A stretch of 14,637 bases of DNA from Burkholderiales bacterium (GCA_016791285.1 JAEUMX010000015.1:1-14637), one strand, 5' to 3'. Counted from the stretch's first letter, positions 6,242 to 14,005 are shown. Program-made: numbers and translations. Notes: generated by a model from the sequence alone, not told the origin.

Positions 6242-7624
6242 TCAGTTGATGCCAAGACGCTCCATGCGGTAGCGCAGCGCCCGGAAGGTGATGCCGAGGA
6301 GCTTCGCCGCTGCGGTGCGGTTGTACCGCGTCTTCTCCAGCGCTTCGAGGATCGCCGCCTTCTCCACCTCGTCGAGATACTCCTGCAGCGGCGCCTTGCC
6401 GGCCGGCGTCGCCCCCGCCGTGGCGGCGGGAGCCGGGCTCGCCGTCTCGTCCGCCTTGAGCACTTCGCTGGGCGGCGTCAACTGCAGGTCGTCTAGCCGG
6501 ATCACGTTCTCCGAGCACAGGGCGAGCGCGCGCTCCAGAATGTTCTCCAGCTCGCGCACGTTGCCGGGGAAGTCGTAGCGCACGAGGGCCGCCACCGCAT
6601 CCTTGTCGATCTGCACGTCGGTGCGGCCCTGCGCACGGGCGAGCTTCTGCAGCACCGCGCCGGTCAATAGCGGGATATCTTCCAGCATTTCCCGCAGCGG
6701 CGGCATCTTGAGCTCGATCACGGCGAGGCGGTAGTAAAGATCATGCCGAAACTTGCCGCCTTCCACGAGATCGGAGAGCGACTTGTGGGTCGCGCTGATG
6801 ATGCGCACGTCGGCCGGGTCCTCCTGCGTCGAGCCCACTTTGCGCACCTTCTTCTCTTGAATGGCGCGCAGCAGCTTCACCTGCATCAGCAGCGGCAGAT
6901 CGGCGACCTCGTCCAGAAACAGGGTGCCGCCGGAAGCTGCCTGAAAGAACCCGTCACGATCCTGGTCCGCGCCGGTGAAGGCACCGCGCCGATAGCCGAA
7001 GAATTCGCTCTCCATCAGCGTCTCGGGAATCGCGCCGCAGTTCACCGGAATGAAGCGCTTCTCGCGCCGCGCGCTCTTCTCGTGAATGAGCCGCGCCGCC
7101 AGTTCCTTGCCGCTGCCCGACTCGCCCGAGATGTAGACCGGGGCTTCGCTGCGGCCGAGCTTTTCCACCAGCGTACGCACCTGCTGGATGGCATGCGAGT
7201 CCCCGAGCAACGAGCTGCCGCCTTCCGCGGATTTCGCGGCGGGTCCCTGCGGCAGACTCAAGGCCGACTTCACCAGTGTGCGCAACTGCTCGAGGGACAC
7301 CGGCTTCGCGACGTAGTCGAACGCGCCCGCCTTCAGCGCGGCGACCGCGTTCTCGGTATTGCCGTGGGCGGTGATCACGGCCACCGGCAGATCGGCGCAG
7401 TGCTGGCTGATGTGCTTCACGACGTCGATCCCGGTGCCGTCCGGCAATCGCATGTCGGTCAGGCACAGATCATAGGTTTGCGCTTGAAGGCGTTCGATTG
7501 CCTCCTTGACGGAGGAAGCGCGCTCGACCTCGAGCCCCATGCGCAAGAGCGTAAGCTCGAGCAGCTCGAGGATGTCGGCCTCGTCGTCGATGATCAGTAC
7601 CGTGCGCGACACGGCACCATCCAT
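6242..7624 (-). CDS. pilR: Sigma-54-dependent response regulator, PilR type
   Basis: The product is 460 residues with the standard NtrC-family order. A receiver domain (about 7-122) carries phospho-acceptor Asp57 in the PilR-typical YDLCLTDMRLPDGTG. The AAA+ domain (about 138-370) has Walker A GESGSGKE (167-174), the sigma-54-contacting GAFTGA loop (214-219) and Walker B with DE at 238-239. A proline/alanine linker leads to a Fis-type helix-turn-helix at about 433-457 (NRTAAAKLLGITFRALRYRM). In known systems PilR, phosphorylated by PilS, activates pilA transcription with RNA polymerase-sigma-54. The start is the ATG at 7624, with AAGGG 5 nt upstream; the longer open frame merely overlaps the end of pilS. 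It begins 14 bp after the pilS stop, so co-expression is near certain. No pilin gene is visible here, so the target is inferred. Confidence 0.93.
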   Translation of the reverse strand: MDGAVSRTVLIIDDEADILELLELTLLRMGLEVERASSVKEAIERLQAQTYDLCLTDMRLPDGTGIDVVKHISQHCADLPVAVITAHGNTENAVAALKAGAFDYVAKPVSLEQLRTLVKSALSLPQGPAAKSAEGGSSLLGDSHAIQQVRTLVEKLGRSEAPVYISGESGSGKELAARLIHEKSARREKRFIPVNCGAIPETLMESEFFGYRRGAFTGADQDRDGFFQAASGGTLFLDEVADLPLLMQVKLLRAIQEKKVRKVGSTQEDPADVRIISATHKSLSDLVEGGKFRHDLYYRLAVIELKMPPLREMLEDIPLLTGAVLQKLARAQGRTDVQIDKDAVAALVRYDFPGNVRELENILERALALCSENVIRLDDLQLTPPSEVLKADETASPAPAATAGATPAGKAPLQEYLDEVEKAAILEALEKTRYNRTAAAKLLGITFRALRYRMERLGIN

Positions 7625-7638
7625 GCGGCCCTTGCGTC

Positions 7639-9255
7639 TCAAGTGTTCGCCCTCTTGCAGAGAATAGTGAATTGCGCGCCGCCCGCCGGCGCATCTGAAT
7701 AGTACAGACTCGCGCCGTTGGCCTGGCACACCTCACGCGCGATGTAGAGTCCGAGCCCGGTCCCGCTCACGGCGGTCGTGAAGAACGGTTCGAAGAGCTG
7801 GCTGATCAGGTTCTTCGGCACCCCCGGACCATCGTCGATCACGTCCAATCTTACAATATTCGCATTGTGCCCCTGCCCGACCAGCACGCGGATGCTTCCT
7901 TCCTTGCGCTGGCAGTGGCGCAGTGCGTTGCGCGAGAGGTTCCACATCACTTGATTGAGGTGCGACCGGTCGAAGGCGACCGCGTACCGGTCGGGAAGGT
8001 CGATGGCGAAGATGGTCGGACTGATCTTTTCGATCGCGCTGAACTGCTCGACGAAGGTGTCGAGATAGGCGCCGACATCGAAATTTTCCTTGAGTGCGCG
8101 GTCACGACGGTTGAGCTTGAGCACGTCCTGCACCATGCGGTCGAGGCGCTGGGCGTTGTCGTGGATGATCTGCAGCAGCCGCGTCTGCGTCGGCGTGAGC
8201 TGCGGCTCCTCCTGCAGCAGCTCGGTGGCGTGGTTGATCGCCGACAGCGGGTTGCGGATCTCGTGCGCGATATTGGCGGTCAGGCGCCCGAGTGACGCGA
8301 GCTTGAGCTGCTGCGCCTGGTTTTGTACCCGGCCCAGATCCTCGAGGAAGATCACCGCCCCCAGATAATCGGTCCGTCCCACGCGCACGAAGCGCACGCT
8401 CGCCTCATTCTGAGGGTCGACGCTCGCAATCGGCTCCACGGTATGACCCGGGTCCGCCCGCCAGCGCGCGAGCTGATGCCCCAGCGCGGGAGCATAGTCG
8501 GACAACAGCACGTCACGCCGGCCCTTCGGCATCGGGCCGAGCAGCTCCTCGGCCTGGCCGTTGTATTGACGGATGATGCCCTGTGCATCCACCACCAGCA
8601 CGCCGTCCTGCATGTCCTGGATCACGAGCTGATTCACCTGCGCCAGGTTTGCGAGGTCGAATCCGCGCTGGGCAGCGAGTTCCTCGCTCTCGAGCGTCCA
8701 CCGCGCCAGGGTGTGCGCGAGCCACGCCGTGGCGAAGTAGCCGATGCTCAAGAGCCCGGCCTGAACCAGCTGAGCGAACGGCGCATCATGGCTCGCGACG
8801 GCGAACGCCTGTGCCCCGAGGACGGCAATGCTGGCGAGCGCGGCGTGGAACAGGGTGAGCCGCCCGCGCCCGATCAGGCCGCCGGCCGCAAGCGAGGCCA
8901 GCAACAACAGCCCGAGTCCGCTCGAGATGCCGCCGCTCGCGAGCATGAGCAGGATGATGAAGACGATGTCGCACGTCACCTGCAACAGGAGCTGCATGCT
9001 GAAACCCGGGACACGCGTGCTCACCGCGACGAAGCAGATGGCGGAGAAGAGCACGTACAAGCCGGAGACGTACGTGTAGAGGACGGGGTGGGTGGAGCCG
9101 AACGGCAGCTCGGGTGCGAGCAGCAGCGGCGTCACCGCGAGAATCAGCGCGAGCGCGCAGCGGTAGATGTTGAAGTACAGCAGCGAACGCCAGTAATGCT
9201 CTGGCTGTTCCGCGCTATGCGAGCCCAGGCCGACCTCGGCGGGAATGGAAGTCAT
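7639..9255 (-). CDS. pilS: Membrane sensor histidine kinase, PilS type
   Basis: The 538-residue product has an N-terminal membrane domain with about six helices (roughly 28-50, 58-79, 86-107, 112-130, 136-155 and 162-183). The PilS-typical segment FATAWLAHTLARW leads to QVNQLVIQDMQDGVLVVD, which opens a PAS domain (about 205-310). The kinase core follows: phospho-acceptor His331 (HEIRNPLSAI), N-box Asn443 (NLSRNALRH), G1 DDGPGV (474-479), and G2 GTGLGL (498-503). In known PilSR systems the membrane helices sense pilin in the inner membrane and control PilR phosphorylation. The ATG at 9255 is 12 bp past the stop of the small zinc-ribbon gene and lacks a strong ribosome binding site, which suggests translational coupling. 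Confidence 0.93.
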   Translation of the reverse strand: MTSIPAEVGLGSHSAEQPEHYWRSLLYFNIYRCALALILAVTPLLLAPELPFGSTHPVLYTYVSGLYVLFSAICFVAVSTRVPGFSMQLLLQVTCDIVFIILLMLASGGISSGLGLLLLASLAAGGLIGRGRLTLFHAALASIAVLGAQAFAVASHDAPFAQLVQAGLLSIGYFATAWLAHTLARWTLESEELAAQRGFDLANLAQVNQLVIQDMQDGVLVVDAQGIIRQYNGQAEELLGPMPKGRRDVLLSDYAPALGHQLARWRADPGHTVEPIASVDPQNEASVRFVRVGRTDYLGAVIFLEDLGRVQNQAQQLKLASLGRLTANIAHEIRNPLSAINHATELLQEEPQLTPTQTRLLQIIHDNAQRLDRMVQDVLKLNRRDRALKENFDVGAYLDTFVEQFSAIEKISPTIFAIDLPDRYAVAFDRSHLNQVMWNLSRNALRHCQRKEGSIRVLVGQGHNANIVRLDVIDDGPGVPKNLISQLFEPFFTTAVSGTGLGLYIAREVCQANGASLYYSDAPAGGAQFTILCKRANT

Positions 9256-9267
9256 GGGCGCCGAGCG

Positions 9268-9489
9268 CTAGATCTGGTGCAAGCGGCGGTGCTCGGCCGA
9301 ACAATAGAAGCGACCCGCGCTCTCCACGCTTTCGCTGCGCGGAAGATGCATGCCGCACTGGGCACAGCGCACCATGTCCTCGATCTCGGCCCGCGGCGCC
9401 GGCCGCGCACCGTCCAGGCTGCGCCGATAGCGCCTGATCAGCCAGAACACGAGCGCGACGATCGCCAATAAGAGTAAAAGCCGGGGCAA
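9268..9489 (-). CDS. Small membrane-anchored zinc-ribbon protein (PP0621-like)
   Basis: The product is 73 residues: a hydrophobic N-terminal helix (about 3-18), a basic patch RRYRRS, a short linker, then a metal-site module, VRCAQCGMHLPRSE followed by YCSAEHRRLH. Cys42, Cys45, Cys63 and His67 are likely zinc ligands, as in TRASH/MYND-like knuckles. This layout matches the PP0621-type proteins often found directly before pilS in gamma- and betaproteobacteria; the function is unknown. No ATG fits: a TTG at 9487-9489, immediately before the hydrophobic helix, is the best start, since longer versions only add sequence without family character. It leads the pilS-pilR-ampD operon, 12 bp upstream of pilS, which suggests a role linked to pilus regulation or the envelope. 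Confidence 0.75.
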   Translation of the reverse strand: MPRLLLLLAIVALVFWLIRRYRRSLDGARPAPRAEIEDMVRCAQCGMHLPRSESVESAGRFYCSAEHRRLHQI

Positions 9490-9655
9490 GTCCGGGCCTA
9501 CTGCAAGGGAATTCAGAACCCGTGGAGAATACAGAAAATCCCCCGCCGGGTCACGACACGCTCTCGCGTCGGCAAGACTGTTGTCGTACGCGCTGCGGGT
9601 CGAATTCGACCCGCAGCTGGTCAGGATTCGCTCGCTGCCTGTACTATCGCCGTCT
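9490..9655. promoter_or_regulatory. Divergent promoter region between the pilSR operon and the DUF1275 operon
   Basis: This 166-bp gap separates genes transcribed outward in both directions, so it must hold both promoters. The clear structural element is the 26-bp palindrome at 9592-9617. A TACTAT sequence just upstream of the GTG at 9656 resembles a -10 but has no convincing -35. I cannot place the promoters reliably. Confidence 0.55.
9592..9617. promoter_or_regulatory. Perfect 26-bp palindrome (candidate operator)
   Basis: The half-site GCTGCGGGTCGAA (9592-9604) is followed directly by its exact reverse complement (9605-9617), centred on an EcoRI-type GAATTC. There is no loop and no adjacent T-run, which argues against a terminator. 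It ends 38 bp before the chosen DUF1275 start. Its position in a divergent region fits a dimeric repressor site serving one or both operons. Confidence 0.6.
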
Positions 9656-10399
9656 GTGACCGTCGCCCGCCCGCCGCCCCGCCATCTCTCGCTCCTGAGC
9701 ACTTTGCTACTTGCGCTGGCGGGCTCCGCAGGTTATGTCGATGCAGTCGGATATCTCGCTTTCGAGCAAATCTTCGTCGCCAACATGACCGGCAACAGCG
9801 TGCTGCTCGGTATCGCTGCAGTGGAAGGCCATACGGACGCAACGCTGCGCTCCGTGCTCGCGCTGGCCGGCTTCATCGTCGGCGCGGCCCTGGGCACCAC
9901 GTTGACCGACGCGCGCCAGACCCAAGGGCTGTGGCCCGCTCTCGTCACTGTCGCGCTCGCGATCGAAGGCGCCGTACTGATGGCGGTCGCCATCAGCTGG
10001 GCGCTGCTGCCGCACGGCACCGTGGCGACGCTCTCCGTCTTCATCGTGGGCACTGCGATCGCGATGGGACTGCAGAGCGCGGCCGCACGCAAGCTCGCGG
10101 TGCCCGGCGTGTCGACGGTGGTACTCACCGGCACCCTGACCTCGCTGGTCGCGCGCGCGGTGGCGCATGTCCGCCACCGGAAGTGGACCGATCCGGCACC
10201 GAAGGATCCGACCAAGGGACCCGCCATCCTGTTCGGCGTGTGGGCCGCCTACGTGGTCGGCGCCGGGCTCGGGGCATGGTTCACTCACATGCATCCGCGG
10301 GTCGTCATCGTGCCGCCGGCCGCGCTCGTTTCACTCGTCGCGCTCGCGGCGCTGCGCACATTTCACCGACTCGAGGGGAACGGGCATGCCGGCCGATGA
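9656..10399 (+). CDS. DUF1275 (YoaK-family) membrane protein
   Basis: The protein has 247 residues with about six hydrophobic segments. Two halves each carry the family signature: GYVDAVGYL (26-34) with VANMTGNSVLLG in the first, and QSAAARKLAVPGVSTVVLTG in the second. These identify DUF1275/YoaK, an inner-membrane family of unknown substrate. Length agrees with family members (about 220-240). I chose GTG at 9656. An upstream TTG (9581) would place the 26-bp palindrome inside the gene and add residues without family character. No good ribosome binding site is visible for either, so the start is uncertain. It overlaps the next gene by 14 bp (stop 10397-10399, next ATG 10386), indicating coupled translation with the MASE1-PAS protein. 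Confidence 0.85.
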   Translation: MTVARPPPRHLSLLSTLLLALAGSAGYVDAVGYLAFEQIFVANMTGNSVLLGIAAVEGHTDATLRSVLALAGFIVGAALGTTLTDARQTQGLWPALVTVALAIEGAVLMAVAISWALLPHGTVATLSVFIVGTAIAMGLQSAAARKLAVPGVSTVVLTGTLTSLVARAVAHVRHRKWTDPAPKDPTKGPAILFGVWAAYVVGAGLGAWFTHMHPRVVIVPPAALVSLVALAALRTFHRLEGNGHAGR

Positions 10400-11714
10400 G
10401 GAAGCCACGTCGGGTTATCCGCTCATCCTGCGGGCAGGGCTCGCCGGGCTCGCCTATCTGGCGGCGTTGCTCCTGTCCTACTACTTCGGCGGCGGCTTCG
10501 ACCAGGAAGCGAACATCTGGCTCGCGAGCGGCGTGGCAATCGGCGTGCTGGTGCTGGCGCCACCCGCGCATTGGTCCGCCTACCTCGCCGCCCTCGGGCT
10601 CGCCGCCTTGATCGGCAATCTGGCAAGCGGTGCATCCTGGCTCGCGTCCCTCGTTTATGCGGTCGAGGAGCTGGTCGTCGCCGCGCCGATCGCCTGGCTG
10701 CTGCGGCGCCTGCTCGGGCCGGCGCCGCGTCTCGATGACGTCGGCAAAGTCTGGATCTTCGCCGGCATCGGCGCCCTGGGCAGCGCAGTGCTGAGCTGGG
10801 CCATCGCGCTGCTCGCCTACGCCGTGCTGGGCCTGCCGAGCCCGGCCGGTCAGTGGCGCCTGTGGATCGTGTCGGGCACCGTCGGCACGCTGGTGGTGAC
10901 GCCGCTCCTCTTCGCCTGGGCCGGTCTGCGGGCGAAGCGCTCCGGCGGCCCGACGATGGCCGACTTCGCCCTCGGCGGCACGTTCGTGCTGCTCATGGTG
11001 ACGGCAGCGCTCTTCGTCTTCCGCGGCGATCCGACGGCACGCTTCTCCGGCAGCGTAGGCTTCGGCCTCACGTATCTCCCCATGATCTTCCTGGTGCTCG
11101 GAGCGCTCGTCTGGGGTGCGCGCGGCGCAACGCTCGCCACCTTCGTGCTCGCCGCGATCGCAGTGCTGCACACCGAGCGCGGCGAAGGTCCTTTCGGCGG
11201 CATGGAGGGATTGTTCCTGGGCGAGGGCACTCTGGAAGTCCAGGGCTACGTTGCCGCTGCGGCACTGCTCACGCTCATGGTCACGGCGCTCTACGGCAGC
11301 CGCCAGCGGGCGCTGCAGGAGGCCGCGGCGTGGCGCGTGCGCTACGAAGCCGTCATGGCCGCGAACGACCAGCTCCTGTTCGAACTCGATCCCGTCTCCG
11401 GCCGGATCGACTGGGCGGGCGACACGCAACGACTGCTCGGCTTGGCGTCGGGGCAGATCGACACGCTCGCCGCCTACCTCGATCGCGTGCATCCGGAAGA
11501 TCGCGACACGCTGCGCGGCACCTTCGCCGCGCTCGGCCGCGGCCTCGACGCGCACCTGCCCGCCGGGCACCGGATCGTGGCGGCGGCCGGGCCGGAGAAA
11601 GCCTTCACCGGCGAGGCGACCGCCATCCTCGACTTCGACGACACCGTGCACCGCATCGTGGGCTTCCTGCAACCGCGCCGCGACAGCGATCGCGCCCCCG
11701 CCGCCGCCCCATGA
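10386..11714 (+). CDS. MASE1-PAS membrane sensor lacking an output domain
   Basis: The protein is 442 residues. Residues about 14-300 form a MASE1 integral-membrane sensory domain with around eight helices and the typical IWLASGVAIGVLVL...HWSAYLAALGLAALIGNL pattern early on. A cytosolic helix (303-320) leads to one PAS fold (about 318-430: RYEAVMAANDQLLFEL, then YLDRVHPEDRDTLR, ending IVGFLQP). MASE1 domains normally precede histidine kinases or GGDEF/EAL enzymes. Here the protein ends after PAS with a Pro/Ala tail and no effector. The stop overlaps the next ATG (ATGA at 11711), so it looks intact rather than frameshifted. GAGGGG lies about 6 nt before the ATG at 10386; the longer open frame upstream is an overlap with DUF1275. 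The ligand is unknown. It may act on the co-encoded hydrolase or on an unlinked partner. Confidence 0.85.
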   Translation: MPADEEATSGYPLILRAGLAGLAYLAALLLSYYFGGGFDQEANIWLASGVAIGVLVLAPPAHWSAYLAALGLAALIGNLASGASWLASLVYAVEELVVAAPIAWLLRRLLGPAPRLDDVGKVWIFAGIGALGSAVLSWAIALLAYAVLGLPSPAGQWRLWIVSGTVGTLVVTPLLFAWAGLRAKRSGGPTMADFALGGTFVLLMVTAALFVFRGDPTARFSGSVGFGLTYLPMIFLVLGALVWGARGATLATFVLAAIAVLHTERGEGPFGGMEGLFLGEGTLEVQGYVAAAALLTLMVTALYGSRQRALQEAAAWRVRYEAVMAANDQLLFELDPVSGRIDWAGDTQRLLGLASGQIDTLAAYLDRVHPEDRDTLRGTFAALGRGLDAHLPAGHRIVAAAGPEKAFTGEATAILDFDDTVHRIVGFLQPRRDSDRAPAAAP

Positions 11715-12988
11715 CCGAGCGTGACGTCATCGCTGCGGCGCCCGCGGGACGCGCCGGCGTGTTCCTCATCCACGGCCTCGGGGGCACCGAGTACGACCTG
11801 GGGTCGATGCACAAGCGGCTCAAGATGTCGGGCTTCATCACCCACTCGCTCACGCTGCCGGGGCACGGCACCCGCCCCGAGGATCTGCTACGCGTGACGG
11901 TCGACGACTGGCTCGACGCCTGCCGTGCCCGCTATCGCGAGCTCGCGGGCCAGTTCGAGACCCTGCACGTCATGGGCATGTGCATGGGGTCGCTGCTCGC
12001 CGTCGAGGTGGCGAAGCAGGAGCAGCACGGCAAGGGTCGGCTGGTCGTACTCGCACCGCCGATCTTCCTCGACGGCTGGGCGACCCCGTGGTATCGCGAT
12101 CTGCGCCATCTCCTCTATTGGCTGCCAACCGTACCGCGACGCATGCGGGTCGAGGAGGAGGATCCCTACGGCATCAAGAACGAGCAGTTGCGGGGCATCG
12201 TGAAGGCGAAGTTCGAGCGCAACGACGGCTTTCACTACCGCTGGGTGCCGCTGCACTGCGTGCGCGAGGTGGACCGCCTGCGCAAGCTCGTCACCACCGA
12301 TCTCCAACGCGTGCCCTGCCAGACCCTGGTGGTGCATGCGCGCGAAGACGAGCTGACGAGCCTGCGCTCGGCGAACTTCCTGGTGCGCGGCATCGGCGGC
12401 GATCGCGCGCGCATGGTGGTGCTGGAGGACAGCTACCACATGATCTGCATCGACAACGACCGTGAGCTCGTCGCCCGCCACGTCCTCGAATTCTTCGGTG
12501 TGCCGCCGGTGGAAGCGGGCCAGTTGAGCGACGACCCGAAGATGTCCGCGGAAGCGCTGCGGGTCCTCGTCGCGAAGGTGTGCGCGGTGCTCGCAGCGGG
12601 CGCCTGGCGCGACCTGCCGCCGCTTGGCATTCCCGACCTGCGCTGGTATCAGCCGGGCCGCAACCGACTGTCCGGCATCCACCGCGGCGGCAAGCCGCTG
12701 CGCCGCTTTCTGGCGGAGATTCAGTCCAGTGCGGACAGCGCGCGCTTCGGTGCGTTCGGCACCATCGTGCTCAATCGCGGCGTCGCGCTCGTACCGGCGT
12801 CCTGGATCGCACGGCGCGGTGACGCCGAGCTCGCGTCCCAGGGCGCGCTCATGATCGCGATGCACGCCGATCGGGTGTACGAGCTGCGCTGGTTTCCGGA
12901 CGAAGAAGCAATCGAGGATGCCTTCTGGGGCGAGGCCGCGGAACCTGCGCCGATACCGGCGCAAACCGCTTCCACGGTTGCTACGTGA
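11711..12988 (+). CDS. Alpha/beta hydrolase with Cys nucleophile and NTF2/SnoaL-like C-terminal domain
   Basis: The protein has 425 residues and no signal peptide. Residues about 15-263 form an alpha/beta hydrolase most like monoacylglycerol-lipase/Est30-type carboxylesterases: oxyanion HGLGG (21-25), LPGHG (49-53), a nucleophile elbow GMCMGS (89-94), acid Asp213 (HAREDELT) and His243 (SYHMICIDND). The elbow carries Cys91 where esterases have Ser, as in dienelactone hydrolase or PHA synthase. Residues about 280-408 resemble an NTF2/SnoaL-like fold (RFLAEIQSS...GALMIAMHADRVYELRWFPDEEAIEDAFW). The start ATG overlaps the MASE1-PAS stop by 4 bp. The long frame upstream of 11711 is a shadow of the MASE1 gene. 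The substrate is unknown; lipid or acyl-thioester chemistry is a guess from the fold. Confidence 0.83.
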   Translation: MTERDVIAAAPAGRAGVFLIHGLGGTEYDLGSMHKRLKMSGFITHSLTLPGHGTRPEDLLRVTVDDWLDACRARYRELAGQFETLHVMGMCMGSLLAVEVAKQEQHGKGRLVVLAPPIFLDGWATPWYRDLRHLLYWLPTVPRRMRVEEEDPYGIKNEQLRGIVKAKFERNDGFHYRWVPLHCVREVDRLRKLVTTDLQRVPCQTLVVHAREDELTSLRSANFLVRGIGGDRARMVVLEDSYHMICIDNDRELVARHVLEFFGVPPVEAGQLSDDPKMSAEALRVLVAKVCAVLAAGAWRDLPPLGIPDLRWYQPGRNRLSGIHRGGKPLRRFLAEIQSSADSARFGAFGTIVLNRGVALVPASWIARRGDAELASQGALMIAMHADRVYELRWFPDEEAIEDAFWGEAAEPAPIPAQTASTVAT

Positions 12989-13004
12989 GCCTCGGCTCGG
13001 CCTC

Positions 13005-13018
13005 GATCGCGCGCGATC
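13005..13018. repeat. 14-bp perfect palindrome between convergent genes
   Basis: GATCGCGCGCGATC is its own reverse complement and overlaps the last bases of the small membrane-protein gene. It is the only structure in the short gap between the convergent ends. There is no T-run, so a terminator role is unproven. Such GC-rich palindromes arise easily in this composition. Confidence 0.4.
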
Positions 13019-13295
13019 AGCGCCGCGGCGACGCGTCGTCGCGGATCACCTCGCCTTCGATCACATGCCCGCCCGGCGGCCGTTCGCGCATCTGGCGGCG
13101 CAACTCGCGCGTCTTCCACCACAAGTAGCCGCCGATCACGAGCGCCCCGGCAAGCGCGATCGCGAAGACCACCACCGAGACCATGAAGGCGGCGATCAGC
13201 AGCGCGGCACCGACGGCGAATGCGACGAGCCGCCCCAGCAGGCCCGGCGCGCGCATGGGCGGTCCGGTCAATCCTGGTCGTGGGTCCGTGTCCAT
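13017..13295 (-). CDS. Small two-helix membrane protein, hypothetical
   Basis: The 92-residue protein has a long hydrophobic stretch (about 20-60) that would form two transmembrane helices in a hairpin. A basic KTRELRRQMRERPP follows, then a conserved-looking tail, GHVIEGEVIRDD. I recognise this layout from uncharacterised proteobacterial proteins but no function is known. The ATG at 13295 has only a weak AGG upstream; an internal ATG at 13256 is an alternative start. The gene converges with the hydrolase gene (28-bp gap holding a palindrome) and diverges from the methyltransferase gene, with about 70 bp between starts. Confidence 0.7.
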   Translation of the reverse strand: MDTDPRPGLTGPPMRAPGLLGRLVAFAVGAALLIAAFMVSVVVFAIALAGALVIGGYLWWKTRELRRQMRERPPGGHVIEGEVIRDDASPRR

Positions 13296-13366
13296 ACGAC
13301 CTACAGTCTACGCGACGGTGCGCACACGATGAAGGCGATCGCAACGCGCAGCCGAGGGCGGACAAC

Positions 13367-14005
13367 ATGAAGCTCTCGGCCGCGGACCTCGCGCGCGTCA
13401 GTGCGCTCACGGTCGGTCACTACGACCGGCACGCCGACCGGTTCTGGGAAGGTACCCGCGACCACGACGTAAGCCAGAACATCGCGGCGCTCCTGCGGCA
13501 CATCGCGGCCGCACCGCCGTGCACGATCCTGGATCTGGGCTGCGGACCGGGGCGCGACCTCGCTGCGTTCACCGGACTCGGACACACGGCGATCGGCCTG
13601 GAAGCCTCGCCGCGCCTGGCGCAAATGGCGCGCGCGTACAGTCGATGCGAAGTGTGGGAGCAGGACTTCCTCGCGCTCGACCTGCCGCCCGACCATTTCG
13701 ACGGGATATTTGCCAACGCCGCGCTGTTCCACGTCCCGCGCCAGGAACTGCCGCGCGTGCTGCGGGAGCTGAGCGCGACGCTGAAGCCGGGCGGCGTGCT
13801 CTTCAGCTCGAACCCGCGCGGGCAGAACGAGGAGGGCTGGTCGGGCGAGCGCTACGGCAGTTATCACGACCTCGAGACTTGGCGGCGATACGTGTCGGCA
13901 GCCGGGCTGATCGAGCTCGAACACTACTACCGCCCGCCCGGGCTGCCCCGCGCGTGGCAGCCCTGGCTGGCGACGGTGTGGCGGCGGGTCGATCCTTCGA
14001 CCTAG
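13367..14005 (+). CDS. Class I SAM-dependent methyltransferase
   Basis: The protein has 212 residues and one Rossmann-fold methyltransferase domain. Motif I is ILDLGCGPGRDL (54-65). An acidic residue follows at Glu79 (GLEAS), then FDGIFANAALFHVP (111-124) and LKPGGVLFSSNP (139-150), the arrangement of the Methyltransf_11/25 group. The tail carries RYGSYHDLETW and YYRPPGLPR, conserved in a group of uncharacterised proteobacterial enzymes. The substrate cannot be read from the sequence. The ATG at 13367 has GAGGGCGG about 8 nt upstream, whereas the longer open frame upstream has no support. No signal peptide is present, so it should be cytosolic. The gene stands alone between a divergent membrane protein and the exported protein. 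Confidence 0.9.
   Translation: MKLSAADLARVSALTVGHYDRHADRFWEGTRDHDVSQNIAALLRHIAAAPPCTILDLGCGPGRDLAAFTGLGHTAIGLEASPRLAQMARAYSRCEVWEQDFLALDLPPDHFDGIFANAALFHVPRQELPRVLRELSATLKPGGVLFSSNPRGQNEEGWSGERYGSYHDLETWRRYVSAAGLIELEHYYRPPGLPRAWQPWLATVWRRVDPST

Noticed and set aside
7625..7729. Upstream extension of pilR by 35 residues
   Set aside because: It lies within the end of pilS in another frame; the ATG at 7624 has a ribosome binding site and starts directly before the receiver domain.
10305..11672. Minus-strand open frame of 455 residues
   Set aside because: Antisense to the MASE1-PAS gene, with composition typical of a shadow frame (Glu/Arg/His-rich) and no domain pattern.
10853..11710. Plus-strand frame that would extend the hydrolase by 286 residues at its N-terminus
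   Set aside because: This part is Arg/His-rich nonsense overlapping the MASE1-PAS gene in another frame; the ATG at 11711 immediately precedes the hydrolase fold.
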